From contig NZ_FNBO01000002.1 of the NCBI RefSeq assembly GCF_900102375.1, forward strand, positions 186,001-250,000: a stretch of 64,000 nt of DNA, given 5' to 3'. Positions 1-8,245 of this stretch are shown one piece after another. Positions within the stretch are counted from its first letter, which is position 1; every line of letters begins with the position of its first letter. The notes under the pieces were generated by a model that was not told the DNA's origin, made no database searches, and was given only the letters and a program-made list of their open reading frames with translations. The position numbers and the translations under genes were made by a program. Source of the DNA: Halorubrum xinjiangense. Its GTDB lineage: Archaea; Halobacteriota; Halobacteria; Halobacteriales; Haloferacaceae.

Positions 1-906
1 GACGTACGCCGTGCGCCCGGAGACGTTGGTCAGCTCGATCCGGAACCGGGTTCCGCGGCCGATCGCGAGCGGGTCGGACCCGGGCGCGTCGTCGCCGGGG
101 CTCACGACCCGGAGCGCGAGCGGGCCGTCGCCGCCCGCGTCGCTGCCTGCGCCGCCCCCGCCGCCCCAGTTGACCTCGCCGTCGTACATCTGCGGGTGGC
201 GCTCGAAGCCGTCGGCGTCGCAGTCGAAGGCGGCGGGGACGGTCGTCGGCTCGTGGTCGGGGCGGACCTCGCCCGGGAGCCCCGCCGGGTCGCGGGTCCC
301 GTCACCGTCGCGCACCGTCTCCGTCTCGCCCCAGCCGTCGGTGACCGAGAGCCGCGCCGCGTCGGGGAGCGGGTCGCTCGTGACGCGCAGCAGCGCGGCC
401 GAGTAGGTGATCGCCTCGCCGCAGGCGACCTCCTCGTCATCCGGCCCTCGGACCGTCGCGTCCGCGACGAGGGTCCCGTCCTCGACGCGTACGTCGTCGA
501 ACGCGATCTCGTCGTGACAGGTGTCGGGACCGACGGACTCGACGTAGACGATCACCGACTCGGCGAAGTCCGTCTCCTCGACGAACGCGCGGACCGCCTC
601 AGGCGCCTCGTCGAGCAGCCACGCGCCGTCTCCGTGTTCCTCGGTGATCAGCACGCAGAACCCGCGCCGCTCGGTTCGGTCCCACGCGGGCCCCGAGAGA
701 GCCGCGCCGACCTGCCGGACGGCGGTCGTCACCTCGCCGCCGTCGCCGTCGTCTCCGTCCCCCCCGTCGGCTCTGTCGCTGCCGTCTCCGTCGCCGCTGT
801 CGGTCCCGTTTCCGTCCGCGGGGGCACCGGCCTCCGTACAGCCCGCGAGTGCGGCGGCGCCGGCGGCGACGCCGTAGAGGGCCGTCCGTCGCGTGAACTG
901 GGTCAT
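1..906 (-). CDS. Tat-type lipoprotein of unknown function (C-terminus outside window)
   Basis: An open frame runs from an ATG at 906 down to base 1 with no stop, so about 302 residues are visible and the C-terminus is missing. Residues 1-23 look like an export signal: a twin-arginine start (FTRRTAL), a short Ala/Gly hydrophobic stretch and the lipobox LAGC, which would make Cys23 the lipidated residue of the mature protein. An Asp/Gly-rich spacer of about 30 residues follows, typical of haloarchaeal surface lipoproteins. The body holds several isolated cysteines (GFCVLI, DTCHDE, VACGEA, FDCDAD) that could form disulfides, and the visible end (FRIELTNVSG) resembles a beta-sandwich strand. No family is recognised. 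The reading frame and signal are seen directly; surface location is inferred. Confidence 0.8.
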   Translation of the reverse strand, partial: MTQFTRRTALYGVAAGAAALAGCTEAGAPADGNGTDSGDGDGSDRADGGDGDDGDGGEVTTAVRQVGAALSGPAWDRTERRGFCVLITEEHGDGAWLLDEAPEAVRAFVEETDFAESVIVYVESVGPDTCHDEIAFDDVRVEDGTLVADATVRGPDDEEVACGEAITYSAALLRVTSDPLPDAARLSVTDGWGETETVRDGDGTRDPAGLPGEVRPDHEPTTVPAAFDCDADGFERHPQMYDGEVNWGGGGGAGSDAGGDGPLALRVVSPGDDAPGSDPLAIGRGTRFRIELTNVSGRTAYV

Positions 907-1036
907 GCTTCCCGGTACGGGGCCGGTATATATGGGCTTCCTGTAAACGAAAACGGGCGTCTGTCCCATCTCGGCGGGCGGTTTCGCCCCGGTCGACTCG
1001 GCGCGCCGCGCTCGCCTCGCGCCGATCGCCCTCGCC

Positions 1037-2089
1037 TCACGCCGGCGCGAACAGCGCCTCGATCCCCTCGCCGTCGAGGCCGGCCGCGAGGCCGAGCGCG
1101 AGCGCGACGCGCGCCTTCGCGGCCGGGAGGTCGCCGGCGAACGTCACTCCGTGGTCCGCGAGCGTGACGGCGCCGCCGGGCGTCCCGTACACCGGCTCCG
1201 TCGGCCCGGCGGGCGGGCGGCCGGCGACGACGACCGGAACGACGTCGACCGCGTCGCCCATCGCGTCGCCGAGCGCGCCGGTGACGTTCCCGAGGCCGGT
1301 CCCCTCGACGACGATCCCGCCGACGCCCGCGTCGAGCGCGCGTTCGAGCGCCCCCGCGCCGACGCCGGTCCCCGAGTGGACGACCGGGACCTCCGGCACG
1401 TCCGCAGGTCCCCCTATCTCGTCCCCGAGCGGGGCGACCGGGACGCCGCGCTCGGGGGCCCGGACGAGCCGCGAGGCGGCGCGGGTGAACGTCGCGACCG
1501 GTCCCGCGCCCGGCGAGGTCATCGTCGACAGCGCGTTGCTGTGGCCCTTCACGACGTCGCGGGCGGCGTGGAGCTCGTCGTCGAACGCGACGTGGACGCC
1601 CGGCGCGAACCGGTCGTCCGCGGCCGCTCGGACGGCGAGCGCGAGGTTCGCGGGGACGTCGCTGGAGGGCTCGTCGAGCCGGCGCTGCGCGCCGGTGACG
1701 ACGACCGGCGCGTCGAGGTCGGTGAGGAGGTCGAGCGCGAACGCGGTGTCCGCGAGCGTGTCCGTCCCGTGGGTGACGACGACGCCGTCCGCGCCCTTGC
1801 TCACCGCGTCGCGCGCGGCCGTCGCCGTCGCGAGCACGTCCCGCCACCGGACGTCGAACCCGGGCTGCGAACACACCTCTCTGGTCGTCACCCGCGCGTA
1901 GTCGCTCACGGCCGGCACCGCCGCCACGAGGTCGTCGCCGGTCTTCTCGGGGGCCGCGCCGTCGTCGCCCGGCTCCGAGGCGATGGTGCCGCCGCAGGCG
2001 ACGACCGCCACTCGGGGTCGCCCCCCGTCGGCGCGCGCGGCGGGGCGGTTCGGATCTCGCTGTCCGTCGCGGTGATCGGTCTCTGGCAT
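1037..2089 (-). CDS. ansA: L-asparaginase, type I/II fold
   Basis: Predicted to hydrolyse L-asparagine to aspartate and ammonia. The 350-residue product carries both signature threonine motifs of the asparaginase family: CGGTIAS near residues 32-38 (nucleophile Thr35) and THGTDTLADT near 106-115 (second Thr and Asp). HSGTGVGAG follows in the C-terminal half. It lacks the extra N-terminal domain of GatD, the Glu-tRNA(Gln) amidotransferase subunit, and no gatE is adjacent, so a free asparaginase is preferred. The ATG at 2089 (MPETDH) is chosen because the upstream in-frame extension is Arg-rich, unlike a haloarchaeal protein. No export signal is visible, so the enzyme is probably cytoplasmic. 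Confidence 0.85.
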   Translation of the reverse strand: MPETDHRDGQRDPNRPAARADGGRPRVAVVACGGTIASEPGDDGAAPEKTGDDLVAAVPAVSDYARVTTREVCSQPGFDVRWRDVLATATAARDAVSKGADGVVVTHGTDTLADTAFALDLLTDLDAPVVVTGAQRRLDEPSSDVPANLALAVRAAADDRFAPGVHVAFDDELHAARDVVKGHSNALSTMTSPGAGPVATFTRAASRLVRAPERGVPVAPLGDEIGGPADVPEVPVVHSGTGVGAGALERALDAGVGGIVVEGTGLGNVTGALGDAMGDAVDVVPVVVAGRPPAGPTEPVYGTPGGAVTLADHGVTFAGDLPAAKARVALALGLAAGLDGEGIEALFAPA

Positions 2090-2358
2090 ACCCCACCTCG
2101 CTCCGCGACGGACAAAGCGGTTGGTGCCGCGGCAGTCGTTCGGATCCGGATCGGTCGGTCCGACGCGGGCGGACCGGCGGATCGCGCCGAGACGGCCGGA
2201 TCGGCGAGGATCTCGAAACAAAGAATTAGCGAGCCCAATAAACAGTTAAAACGCTTCTGCGCCGGTTTTAAAACGACTCGATCGGTCGAGAAACGCCGTG
2301 AAATTCGCCGAACCCTCGTCGGGCTATATGTGGTCCCCCGTCATACGGAGAGGTGTCC

Positions 2359-2580
2359 ATGTCAACCCCCGCTCCCACGCAGATCGCGTCCGGCGAACGG
2401 CTCGCCGGGCTGATGACCGGCACCGTCAAGGCCGCCGCCTTCTGGGCGGCCATCGCCATCCCGGCCGCCTACCCCGTCCTCCTGTACTCGGGGCTCGACG
2501 GCGGCACCGGGCGGCTGTTCGTTGTCCTGCTGTTCGCGAACGCCCTCGCGCTCGCGCTCGGTCACGACTACAAACGCTGA
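2359..2580 (+). CDS. Small two-helix membrane protein
   Basis: A 73-residue protein (MSTPAPTQIA...) with two hydrophobic segments, approximately residues 22-40 and 50-66, ending in a short basic tail (HDYKR), as expected for a small inner-membrane protein. The ATG at 2359 is preceded by GGAGAGGTG, a Shine-Dalgarno-like stretch. A GTG two codons upstream (2353) is the alternative start. A TATA-like TATATG lies near 2324. Small membrane proteins of this kind are common and uncharacterised in haloarchaea. No function is assigned. Confidence 0.7.
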   Translation: MSTPAPTQIASGERLAGLMTGTVKAAAFWAAIAIPAAYPVLLYSGLDGGTGRLFVVLLFANALALALGHDYKR

Positions 2581-2662
2581 CGGACGACGCCGACTCGCTC
2601 GCCGAGACCCGACCCGAACCGCCCGCCGAACGCCCGACGCGTCGCGTGGACACCGGTGCCGC

Positions 2663-2710
2663 GCCCTCCTCTCCCTGCCTCCGCCCTCCTCTCCCTGCCT
2701 CCGCCCTCCT
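2663..2710 (+). repeat. 20-bp pyrimidine-rich tandem repeat
   Basis: Two complete and one partial copy of a 20-bp unit (GCCCTCCTCTCCCTGCCTCC phase) lie in the gap between the small membrane gene and the DUF255 gene. The strand is almost purely pyrimidine over about 60 bp. The rest of the 2581-2796 gap shows nothing further. Confidence 0.75.
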
Positions 2711-2796
2711 CCCGCCCGCCCTCCACGCTTCCCCCGCTTTCGTTCCTCCCGCCAGCGTCCCGCTCTCGAAGCGCTTACCCCCGCCCCGATCCGACT

Positions 2797-4461
2797 ATGC
2801 CCATGACCGACGAGACCCGCGTCGAGTGGCGCGACTGGGGCCCCGAGGCGTTCGCCGAGGCCGACGAGCGCGACCGCCCGGTGCTGCTCTCGCTGTCGGC
2901 CACGTGGTGCGAGGGCTGTCACGAGATGGACGCGATCACCTACGCGGAGCCGCGCATCGCGGCCAACGTCAACGAGGGGTTCGTCCCCGTCCGCGTCGAC
3001 GTCGACCGCCACCCGCGGGTTCGCGAGCGGTACAACATGGGCGGCTTCCCGACCACCGCCTTCCTGACGCCCGAGGGGACGCTGCTGACCGGCGCGGGCT
3101 ACCTCGACGTCGACGGGATGCGGCAGGTCCTCGAATCGGTCCGGCAGATGTGGGCCGACAAGGGCCGCGAGGCCGGCCGCGTCCCCCGCGCGCTCGACGC
3201 CGACCTGCCGCCCCGCGGCGAACTGACCGACGGGATCGAGAGCCACCTGGCGGGGCAGCTGGAGGCCAAGTACGACGAGGAGCACGCCGGCTGGGGGACG
3301 GACGCGAAGTTCCCGCTCCCGCGGACCGTCGAGTTCGCGCTGAAGCGCGACCGGAGCTGCGCGCTCCGGACGCTCGACGCGGTGCGCGACCACCTGGCCG
3401 ACGACGTGGACGGCGGGTTCTTCCGATACGCGGGCACGCGCGACTGGGGCGATATCGCCTACGAGAAGCCGCTCGACACGAACGCGGCCGTGATCCGCGC
3501 GTTCGCGAACGCCTTCCTCTACACCGGCGACGAGGCGTACGTAGAGCCCGCGCTCGACGCCGTCGGCTTCCTCACCGACGACCTCTGGACCGGCTACGGG
3601 GTCGGCGGCAGCCTCGGGCCCGGGCTCGGCCGCGCCTACTACGCCGCGCCGGCCGAGGACCGCGCGGAGCTGGACGAGCCGCGCCGCGACCTGACCGTCT
3701 TCGCCGGCGGCAACGCGCTCGCCGCGGACGCGCTGCTCGCGGTGGCCGCCTACACCGACGACGAGCGCGCCCGCGAGTACGCCGGCCGGATCCTCGACGG
3801 CCTCGAGCGGGACCTGATCGACGCCGAGTCCGGCGCGGTGACCCGCTACCGCGGTACCGACGAGGTCGGCGAGTCCGACCTGCTCGAAGACGCCGCCCGC
3901 GTCGTCGGGGTGTACGTCCGCGCCGCCGGTATCCTCGGGGAGGGCGCCGAGGTGGCCCGCGCGGTCGCGGACCGGGCGATCGACCGGCTCCGCGTCGACG
4001 GCTCGTTTGTCGACGGACCGCGCTCTGGGGCGGGGCTGCTCGATCGGTCGTTCCGCCCGCTCGACGCCAACGTCGAGATGGCGTCGTCCCTGCTCGACCT
4101 CGCGGCGCTCACCGGCGAGGAGCGCTACCGCGAGGTCGCCCGGGAGACCGCCGAGGCGTTCGCCGGCGCCACCGAGCGGCTGAGCGTCCAGGTCGCCGGC
4201 TACGGGAGCCTCGCCGCCCGCCTGCGGCGCGGGACGACTGTCATCGCGGTCGGGACCGAGCCCGGGAGCGACCTCCACCGCGCCGCGTGGCGGGTCGCCG
4301 ACCACGAGAAGGTGATCGCGCCGAACGCCCACGAGGCCGACGCGCCCGCGCCCCGGACGGTTCCCGCGGGAACCGCGGTCGTCCTCGCGGGCGACGGCGC
4401 CTCCGAGCCGGCGGAAACGCCGGACGAGTTGATGGACCGGGTCGGCGACGTCCTGGCATAA
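2797..4461 (+). CDS. DUF255 / YyaL-type thioredoxin-domain protein
   Basis: A 554-residue protein of the DUF255 (YyaL/SPATA20) family. Residues 1 to about 130 form a thioredoxin-like domain with the redox motif WCEGCH and the family's MGGFPTT cis-proline segment. The remainder resembles the alpha/alpha-barrel domain of N-acyl-glucosamine epimerases, for example FANAFLYTGDEAYVE and FAGGNALAADALL. Family members often exceed 650 residues, so this copy is on the short side. The ATG at 2797 (MPMTDE) is chosen; upstream codons fall in the pyrimidine repeat. No substrate is known for the family, and a role in protein thiol redox handling is only inferred. The convergent and divergent neighbours give no functional hint. 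Confidence 0.8.
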   Translation: MPMTDETRVEWRDWGPEAFAEADERDRPVLLSLSATWCEGCHEMDAITYAEPRIAANVNEGFVPVRVDVDRHPRVRERYNMGGFPTTAFLTPEGTLLTGAGYLDVDGMRQVLESVRQMWADKGREAGRVPRALDADLPPRGELTDGIESHLAGQLEAKYDEEHAGWGTDAKFPLPRTVEFALKRDRSCALRTLDAVRDHLADDVDGGFFRYAGTRDWGDIAYEKPLDTNAAVIRAFANAFLYTGDEAYVEPALDAVGFLTDDLWTGYGVGGSLGPGLGRAYYAAPAEDRAELDEPRRDLTVFAGGNALAADALLAVAAYTDDERAREYAGRILDGLERDLIDAESGAVTRYRGTDEVGESDLLEDAARVVGVYVRAAGILGEGAEVARAVADRAIDRLRVDGSFVDGPRSGAGLLDRSFRPLDANVEMASSLLDLAALTGEERYREVARETAEAFAGATERLSVQVAGYGSLAARLRRGTTVIAVGTEPGSDLHRAAWRVADHEKVIAPNAHEADAPAPRTVPAGTAVVLAGDGASEPAETPDELMDRVGDVLA

Positions 4462-4555
4462 CCCCCTCGTCGACGCCGAACGACGCCGCCGCTGACTCGT
4501 TCGCTCGTCACCGGTCGTCCGCGGCGACCCATCCGGATCGTAAACGGGCGACGCG

Positions 4556-4561
4556 TTTATA
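4556..4561 (+). promoter_or_regulatory. TATA box of the TrmB-like regulator
   Basis: TTTATA lies 24 bp upstream of the ATG at 4585, the spacing of a leaderless haloarchaeal transcript. Confidence 0.55.
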
Positions 4562-4584
4562 CGGGTGCCGCGGCATCCCAGCGT

Positions 4585-5391
4585 ATGGCATCTCTCCGCG
4601 ATCTGGGGCTCTCCGAGTACGAGGCCCGGGCGTACCGCGCGCTCCTCCGCACCGGGCCGACGACGGCGAAGGACCTCTCGCGGGCCAGCGAGGTCCCGAT
4701 GGGGCGGATCTACGACGTGCTCAACAGCTTAGAGCAGCACAACCTCGTCCGCAGTCAGGCCGCCAGCCGGCCGAAGAAGTACGTCGCGGTCGAGCCGGAC
4801 GCAGCGCTCGACCGCCTGCTCGACGAGAAGAAGGAGGAGCTGCGGACGCAGGCCGAGCAGTACGAGTCGGTTGTCGACGATCTCTCGACCGAACTCGACG
4901 CCGGCGAGCCGGTCGATGGCCAGTTCTGGACCGCGGCGGTCGGCGCCGAGGAGGCGACGGACCTCCTTTTAGAGCGGATCGCCGCCGCGGAGCGACGGGT
5001 CGTCGTGGTCGCGGGCGCGCCCGCGACCGGGTTCGACCTCGGCACGATCGGCGAGCGCGTGACCGCCGAGCTGGAGGCCGCGCTCGAGCGCGGCGTGGAG
5101 ATCCGGGTGCTGCTCTCCCCGGCGACGGTCGACGAGCTCCCGCGGAGCGTCGGGCGCCGGTACACCGCGGAGCTGACCGATATGGACGGGTTCGAGGTCC
5201 GGACGCTGCCCGACGTCGACGGGACGTTCAACGTGTTCGACGAGATAGAGGTGTGTATCGAGGTGCCGCACCCGCTGTCGTCGGACGAGCCGTTCGCGAT
5301 GATCGACGTGAAGGACATCGAGTTCGCGACGAGCGTGAAAGACCAGTTTGAGCCGCGCTGGGCGGAGGCGGAGCCGCTGACGTTCGGGTGA
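4585..5391 (+). CDS. TrmB-family transcriptional regulator
   Basis: A 268-residue regulator with the TrmB architecture. An N-terminal winged helix-turn-helix occupies residues 1-75 (LGLSEYEARAYRALL, then MGRIYDVLNSLEQ as the likely recognition region), followed by a helical linker (about 75-105). The C-terminal domain has a phospholipase-D-like effector fold (RRVVVVAGAP, VEIRVLLSPAT, FAMIDVKDIEF). TrmB proteins typically bind sugars or other metabolites and control catabolic operons. It stands alone here, with the DUF255 gene upstream and element A downstream, so its regulon is unknown. The ATG sits 24 bp after a TATA box, so the transcript is probably leaderless. Confidence 0.85.
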   Translation: MASLRDLGLSEYEARAYRALLRTGPTTAKDLSRASEVPMGRIYDVLNSLEQHNLVRSQAASRPKKYVAVEPDAALDRLLDEKKEELRTQAEQYESVVDDLSTELDAGEPVDGQFWTAAVGAEEATDLLLERIAAAERRVVVVAGAPATGFDLGTIGERVTAELEAALERGVEIRVLLSPATVDELPRSVGRRYTAELTDMDGFEVRTLPDVDGTFNVFDEIEVCIEVPHPLSSDEPFAMIDVKDIEFATSVKDQFEPRWAEAEPLTFG

Positions 5392-5411
5392 GCGGCTGAC
5401 AACGACGACTG

Positions 5412-5418
5412 TTTATAA
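5412..5418 (+). promoter_or_regulatory. TATA-like box before element A
   Basis: TTTATAA starts 20 bp before the first stem of element A. Matching boxes precede copies B (16701-16710, minus), C (34561-34570, minus) and D (43480-43486). The box-to-stem distance (about 14-23 bp from box centre) is slightly short for a start exactly at the stem, so promoter function is inferred. Confidence 0.45.
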
Positions 5419-5431
5419 ATGGGATGCGGCG

Positions 5432-5724
5432 GCGCGTGCCTGCGAGGCCGCCTCGCGGCCGAGCCGCGAGGGACCGAAGGTCCCTCTGGAAGCCGGCGCG
5501 AAGCGCCGGCGACAGCACGCGCGAGGGAGTCAGTCGCCGGAGCGAAGCGGAGGCGACTGACGAGGCTGGGGAGGTGTGAGGCTGCGGTTGCTGTGCGGGG
5601 CGGGGCTCAAAGGGGCAGTCGCGAGGGCGAAGCACGGCGCAGCAAGTACCACAGCGAGGGAGCGCTAGCGACCGAGCGAGGAACACAGCAAGCCGCGCGA
5701 GCCGTCGCGGCTGGGGCTTTGGAG
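5432..5724 (+). ncRNA. Dispersed structured-RNA-like element, copy A
   Basis: One of four related non-coding elements in the window. P1 outer stem is GCGCGTGC (5432-5439) with GCACGCGC (5515-5522). In this copy it encloses extra hairpins such as GGGACC-GAA-GGTCCC and GCCGGCGC-GAA-GCGCCGGC. P2 is GTCAGTCGCC (5529-5538) with GGCGACTGAC (5552-5561). P3 is CAGTCGCGA (5616-5624) with TCGCGGCTG (5705-5713), extended through a GGG/GGG internal loop to CTCAAAG (5606-5612) and CTTTGGAG (5717-5724). Invariant blocks are GCGAGGGAGTC, GACGAGGCTGGGGAGG, CTCAAAGGGGCAG and CTGGGGCTTTGGAG. Frames through it are not conserved among copies, so it is not a gene for a protein. It lies between the ends of two convergent genes. 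Confidence 0.65.
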
Positions 5725-5880
5725 GTGTTCGTCGCCGATCCGTTGTTGGCTATTTATAAGCGAGCGGCTGGGACTTCAGAAGTGTTCGCGACCGATCGAA
5801 TATCAATTATTTATAAACGAGCGGCTGTGACTTTGGCGGTCTTTTCCGCAGTATCACTGTTCGCTTATAAAAAGCCGACA
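5709..5880 (+). repeat. 57-bp TATA-bearing tail units of element A
   Basis: Three diverged units begin with GGCTG at 5709, 5766 and 5823, exactly 57 bp apart. The first overlaps the 3' arm of P3. Units one and two end in TTTATAA (5753-5759 and 5810-5816); the third has CTTATAA at 5864-5870. The array stops about 50 bp before the stop codon of the convergent mptA gene. The rest of the 5392-5930 gap holds nothing else recognisable. Confidence 0.75.
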
Positions 5881-5930
5881 ACAACACCCGAATTCAGTTA
5901 AAAAGGCCCGGAGACTGCGACTACACGCAC

Positions 5931-6857
5931 CTATGGGTCGAGTTCGTCGCGCAGGTCGCCCAGCCGGACCTCGCGCTCGGCGTGGGCGTTGTGCTGGTGG
6001 ATCGACTCGTCGTTCGACTGCTTCATGTGGATAACGGCCTCGTCCGAGAGGTGCGGGAACTCGTCGACGGTGCCCTCGGCGAGCGCGCGGACGCAGTCCT
6101 CGACGAACTTCGCGTCGGCGTGGGCCTCGTAGGTCATGTGGTCCTCGTCGGGGCGCTTCGCCATGTTGTAGATGCGCGCGCTCATCGAGTCGCGAGCCAC
6201 GTCGATCAGGTCGCGGAGGTCGATGTCGGGGTGGCCGTCCGTCGTGATCGTCAGCGTCGCGTGGCCGCGCTGGGAGTGGCCCGGCTGCGGGACGGCGTCT
6301 AAGAACTCCTCGGTCGTCTCCTCGTCGACGCCGAGCTCCGCGAGCTTGTCGCGGGCTCGGGACTCGCTCATCCCCTGCGAGCAGGGACAGACGGTCATGC
6401 CCGTCACCTCGGCGCCGATCTCTTCGCGCGTGCCGTCCTCGGTGGCGGTCGCGCTGGCGACGATCGTCGCCGTGCTCTGCGTCTCGATGTCGGAGGCCGG
6501 CGTGTCCTCGCGGGTGACGAGCTCCGCCGTCATCGACACCTCGGCGGTGGTGGTGTAGTCGTGCTTCTCTAAGAGCCGCTCGGCGGCGTCGCCGCAGACG
6601 TCCTCGACGCGGTACGCCTCCTCGCGGGTGATGTCCTCTAAGATCTCGTCGACGGTCGCGAGGTTCCGCGACATGTCGATCCCCTTCCGGCCGCTCGGGA
6701 GGTCGACGAACACCTCGAACTCGGCCATGAGGACGATAGGGCGCTTGTCGCCGCGCGCCAGCTTCACGAGCTTCTCCACGCCGGTAACGCCGACCTGCGA
6801 GAGCCCGACGGTGACGTCGGGGGACGACGCCTGTACATCCGGCAGCTGATGACTCAT
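5931..6857 (-). CDS. mptA: GTP cyclohydrolase MptA (FolE2/COG1469 family)
   Basis: Fe(II)-type GTP cyclohydrolase that opens the pterin pathway. Archaeal MptA converts GTP to 7,8-dihydroneopterin 2',3'-cyclic phosphate, feeding folate-like and 7-deazaguanine (archaeosine) synthesis. The 308-residue product has the family hallmarks [11 protein letters not shown], with the conserved metal-ligand Cys, and HSQRGHATL and [21 protein letters not shown] near the C-terminus. The start is the ATG at 6857 (MSHQLPDVQ), which gives the usual family length; a longer upstream frame exists but is not protein-like. The gene is divergent from rpl21e, and its 3' end faces the tail of element A. It is presumably cytosolic. 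Confidence 0.92.
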   Translation of the reverse strand: MSHQLPDVQASSPDVTVGLSQVGVTGVEKLVKLARGDKRPIVLMAEFEVFVDLPSGRKGIDMSRNLATVDEILEDITREEAYRVEDVCGDAAERLLEKHDYTTTAEVSMTAELVTREDTPASDIETQSTATIVASATATEDGTREEIGAEVTGMTVCPCSQGMSESRARDKLAELGVDEETTEEFLDAVPQPGHSQRGHATLTITTDGHPDIDLRDLIDVARDSMSARIYNMAKRPDEDHMTYEAHADAKFVEDCVRALAEGTVDEFPHLSDEAVIHMKQSNDESIHQHNAHAEREVRLGDLRDELDP

Positions 6858-7017
6858 TACAAATATGATAGGGACTCCTTGGATTAGCCCTTTCGGAAGG
6901 GGGAGGTACATCTGGTAGTCGCGCGCGTGCGACTCGGCAGCGACGGACGCGGTCAGCGGCCGCTCGCCGACGGCCGCGTGTGTGAGGAGCCCACGTCCTG
7001 CGGGTCGTAACGCACGA

Positions 7018-7024
7018 TTTATAA
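7018..7024 (+). promoter_or_regulatory. TATA box of rpl21e-rpoF
   Basis: TTTATAA lies about 30 bp before the rpl21e ATG (7053), consistent with a very short leader. It would drive the rpl21e-rpoF pair. Confidence 0.6.
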
Positions 7025-7052
7025 CGGCGGCAGCGGAAGGTATCCCAAGACC

Positions 7053-7346
7053 ATGCCGAGTTCCAATGGGCCGCAGAAGGCGACTCGCGACAAGCTCTCG
7101 AACAAACCCCGCAACCGCGGCACCTCCCCGCCGCAGCGAGCGATCCAGGAGTTCGACGAGGGGTCGCAGGTCCACCTCAAGATCGACCCGAGCGTCCCCA
7201 ACGGGCGCTTCCATCCGCGCTTCGACGGCCGGACCGGCACCGTCGTCGGCAAGCAGGGGTCGGCGTTCAAAGTGGAGATCCCGGACGGCGGCAAGACGAA
7301 GACGCTCATCGTCACCGCCGCCCACATGCGGGCTCAGCAGAACTGA
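7053..7346 (+). CDS. rpl21e: 50S ribosomal protein L21e
   Basis: A 97-residue archaeal/eukaryotic-type large-subunit protein. The sequence follows the family closely: an N-terminal basic segment ([18 protein letters not shown]), then an SH3-like barrel with [19 protein letters not shown] and [11 protein letters not shown]. It is the first gene of the conserved archaeal cluster rpl21e - rpoF - DUF655 - rsmA. One base separates its TGA from the rpoF ATG, so the two are co-transcribed and probably translationally coupled. A TATA box is 30 bp upstream of the start. Confidence 0.96.
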   Translation: MPSSNGPQKATRDKLSNKPRNRGTSPPQRAIQEFDEGSQVHLKIDPSVPNGRFHPRFDGRTGTVVGKQGSAFKVEIPDGGKTKTLIVTAAHMRAQQN

Positions 7347-7347
7347 G

Positions 7348-7704
7348 ATGACGATTTTCAAAGAGAAGCTCGACGAGGAGTACGTCACCACCTCCGAGGC
7401 GAAAGAGATCCTCGTGGAGATCGAAGACGAGCGCGCGGAAGACGAGGAGCGTGACCTCCGCTACGAGCTCGCCCGCGCGATCGAACACGTCAACCGGTTC
7501 GCGGAGCTCGACGCCGAGGAGTCCCGCGAGCTCGTCGAGGAGCTCACCGAGCTCGATCAGATCGATCTGCCGACCGCCGTGAAGATCACCGACCTGCTCC
7601 CCGAGGACCGCACGGAGCTCCGCTCGGTGTTCGCGCAGGAGCGCTACTCGCTCGACGGCGAGGAGCTCGACGAGGTCCTCGACGTCGTCGCGAAGTACGC
7701 CTGA
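7348..7704 (+). CDS. rpoF: DNA-directed RNA polymerase subunit F (Rpb4)
   Basis: A 118-residue archaeal Rpb4 homologue that pairs with subunit E (Rpb7) to form the RNA polymerase stalk. The N-terminal segment ([20 protein letters not shown]) is the conserved Rpb7-contacting tip, and the C-terminal half has an HRDC-like helical region ([18 protein letters not shown]). The ATG at 7348 starts one base after the rpl21e stop. In many archaea the next gene is DUF655. Here a usp gene and a divergent pair intervene before DUF655 at 9827. Confidence 0.95.
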   Translation: MTIFKEKLDEEYVTTSEAKEILVEIEDERAEDEERDLRYELARAIEHVNRFAELDAEESRELVEELTELDQIDLPTAVKITDLLPEDRTELRSVFAQERYSLDGEELDEVLDVVAKYA

Positions 7705-7779
7705 CTGCGGGTCTCTTCCGGCCCGACGGGGCGGGTCGTCGACATGTTTTTTCAGATTTCCCCACGTACGTTGACCCGC

Positions 7780-8214
7780 ATGTACCAGACTACCCTCGTT
7801 CCGACCGGCGAGGGCGACGCCGCCCTCGACGCGGTCGACGACGCGATCGAGGTCACGGCCGACGACGGGACGGTACACGTCCTCGGCGTCGTCGAGGAGA
7901 TCCCGATGTACGACCGCTCGGGCAAGCCGGAGAAGTTCGACGACGAGGACCCCGAGCGCCGCGAGCGACTGGAGGCGGCCGTCGACCGGGTCGCCGCGGC
8001 CGTCACGGACGCCGGCGTCGACAGCGAGACTGCGATCGAAGCCGGGGTTCCGGCTCACGAGATCGCCGACTACGCGGAGGCGGTCGGCGCGGACGCTGTC
8101 GTGATGGGCAAGCGCGGCCTCGACGAGGCCGCAGACGACCTGCTCGGCAGCACGACCGAACGCGTCATCCGGAACGCCGACGCGACGGTCGTCTCAGTTC
8201 CGGTCTCCGCCTGA
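7780..8214 (+). CDS. Universal stress protein, UspA family
   Basis: A 144-residue single-domain Usp protein. It starts with the beta-strand MYQTTLVPTGEGDAA and ends with the ATP-binding consensus of the family (MGKRGLDEAADDLLGSTTERV, a G-x2-G-x9-G(S/T) arrangement, then VVSVPV). Such proteins dimerise and often bind ATP; the cellular role is generally stress tolerance and is not specified here. The ATG at 7780 is chosen over an upstream ATG at 7744 because the latter adds a Phe-rich non-homologous lead. It interrupts the rpoF-DUF655 neighbourhood. Confidence 0.9.
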   Translation: MYQTTLVPTGEGDAALDAVDDAIEVTADDGTVHVLGVVEEIPMYDRSGKPEKFDDEDPERRERLEAAVDRVAAAVTDAGVDSETAIEAGVPAHEIADYAEAVGADAVVMGKRGLDEAADDLLGSTTERVIRNADATVVSVPVSA

Positions 8215-8245
8215 CTCCCGCGCCGACCGTGGGGACCCGTCCCCG

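Noticed and set aside
1037..2089. Asparaginase gene as gatD
   Set aside because: It lacks the N-terminal extra domain typical of GatD and no gatE partner is adjacent.
2298..5351. Very long Arg-rich open frames overlapping real genes (also 903-2096, 12955-15564 and 56541-58397 on various strands)
   Set aside because: Products of stop-codon scarcity in GC-rich DNA. They are antisense or out of frame to genes with clear family motifs and have Arg-rich composition.
5709..5880. CRISPR array at the 57-bp tail units
   Set aside because: Units are diverged, have no constant repeat alternating with unique spacers, number only two or three, and no cas genes are present.
5419..5901. 160-codon open frame through element A
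   Set aside because: The other element copies do not keep this frame, the composition is Arg/Ala-rich rather than acidic, and paired stems explain the sequence constraint better than a protein.
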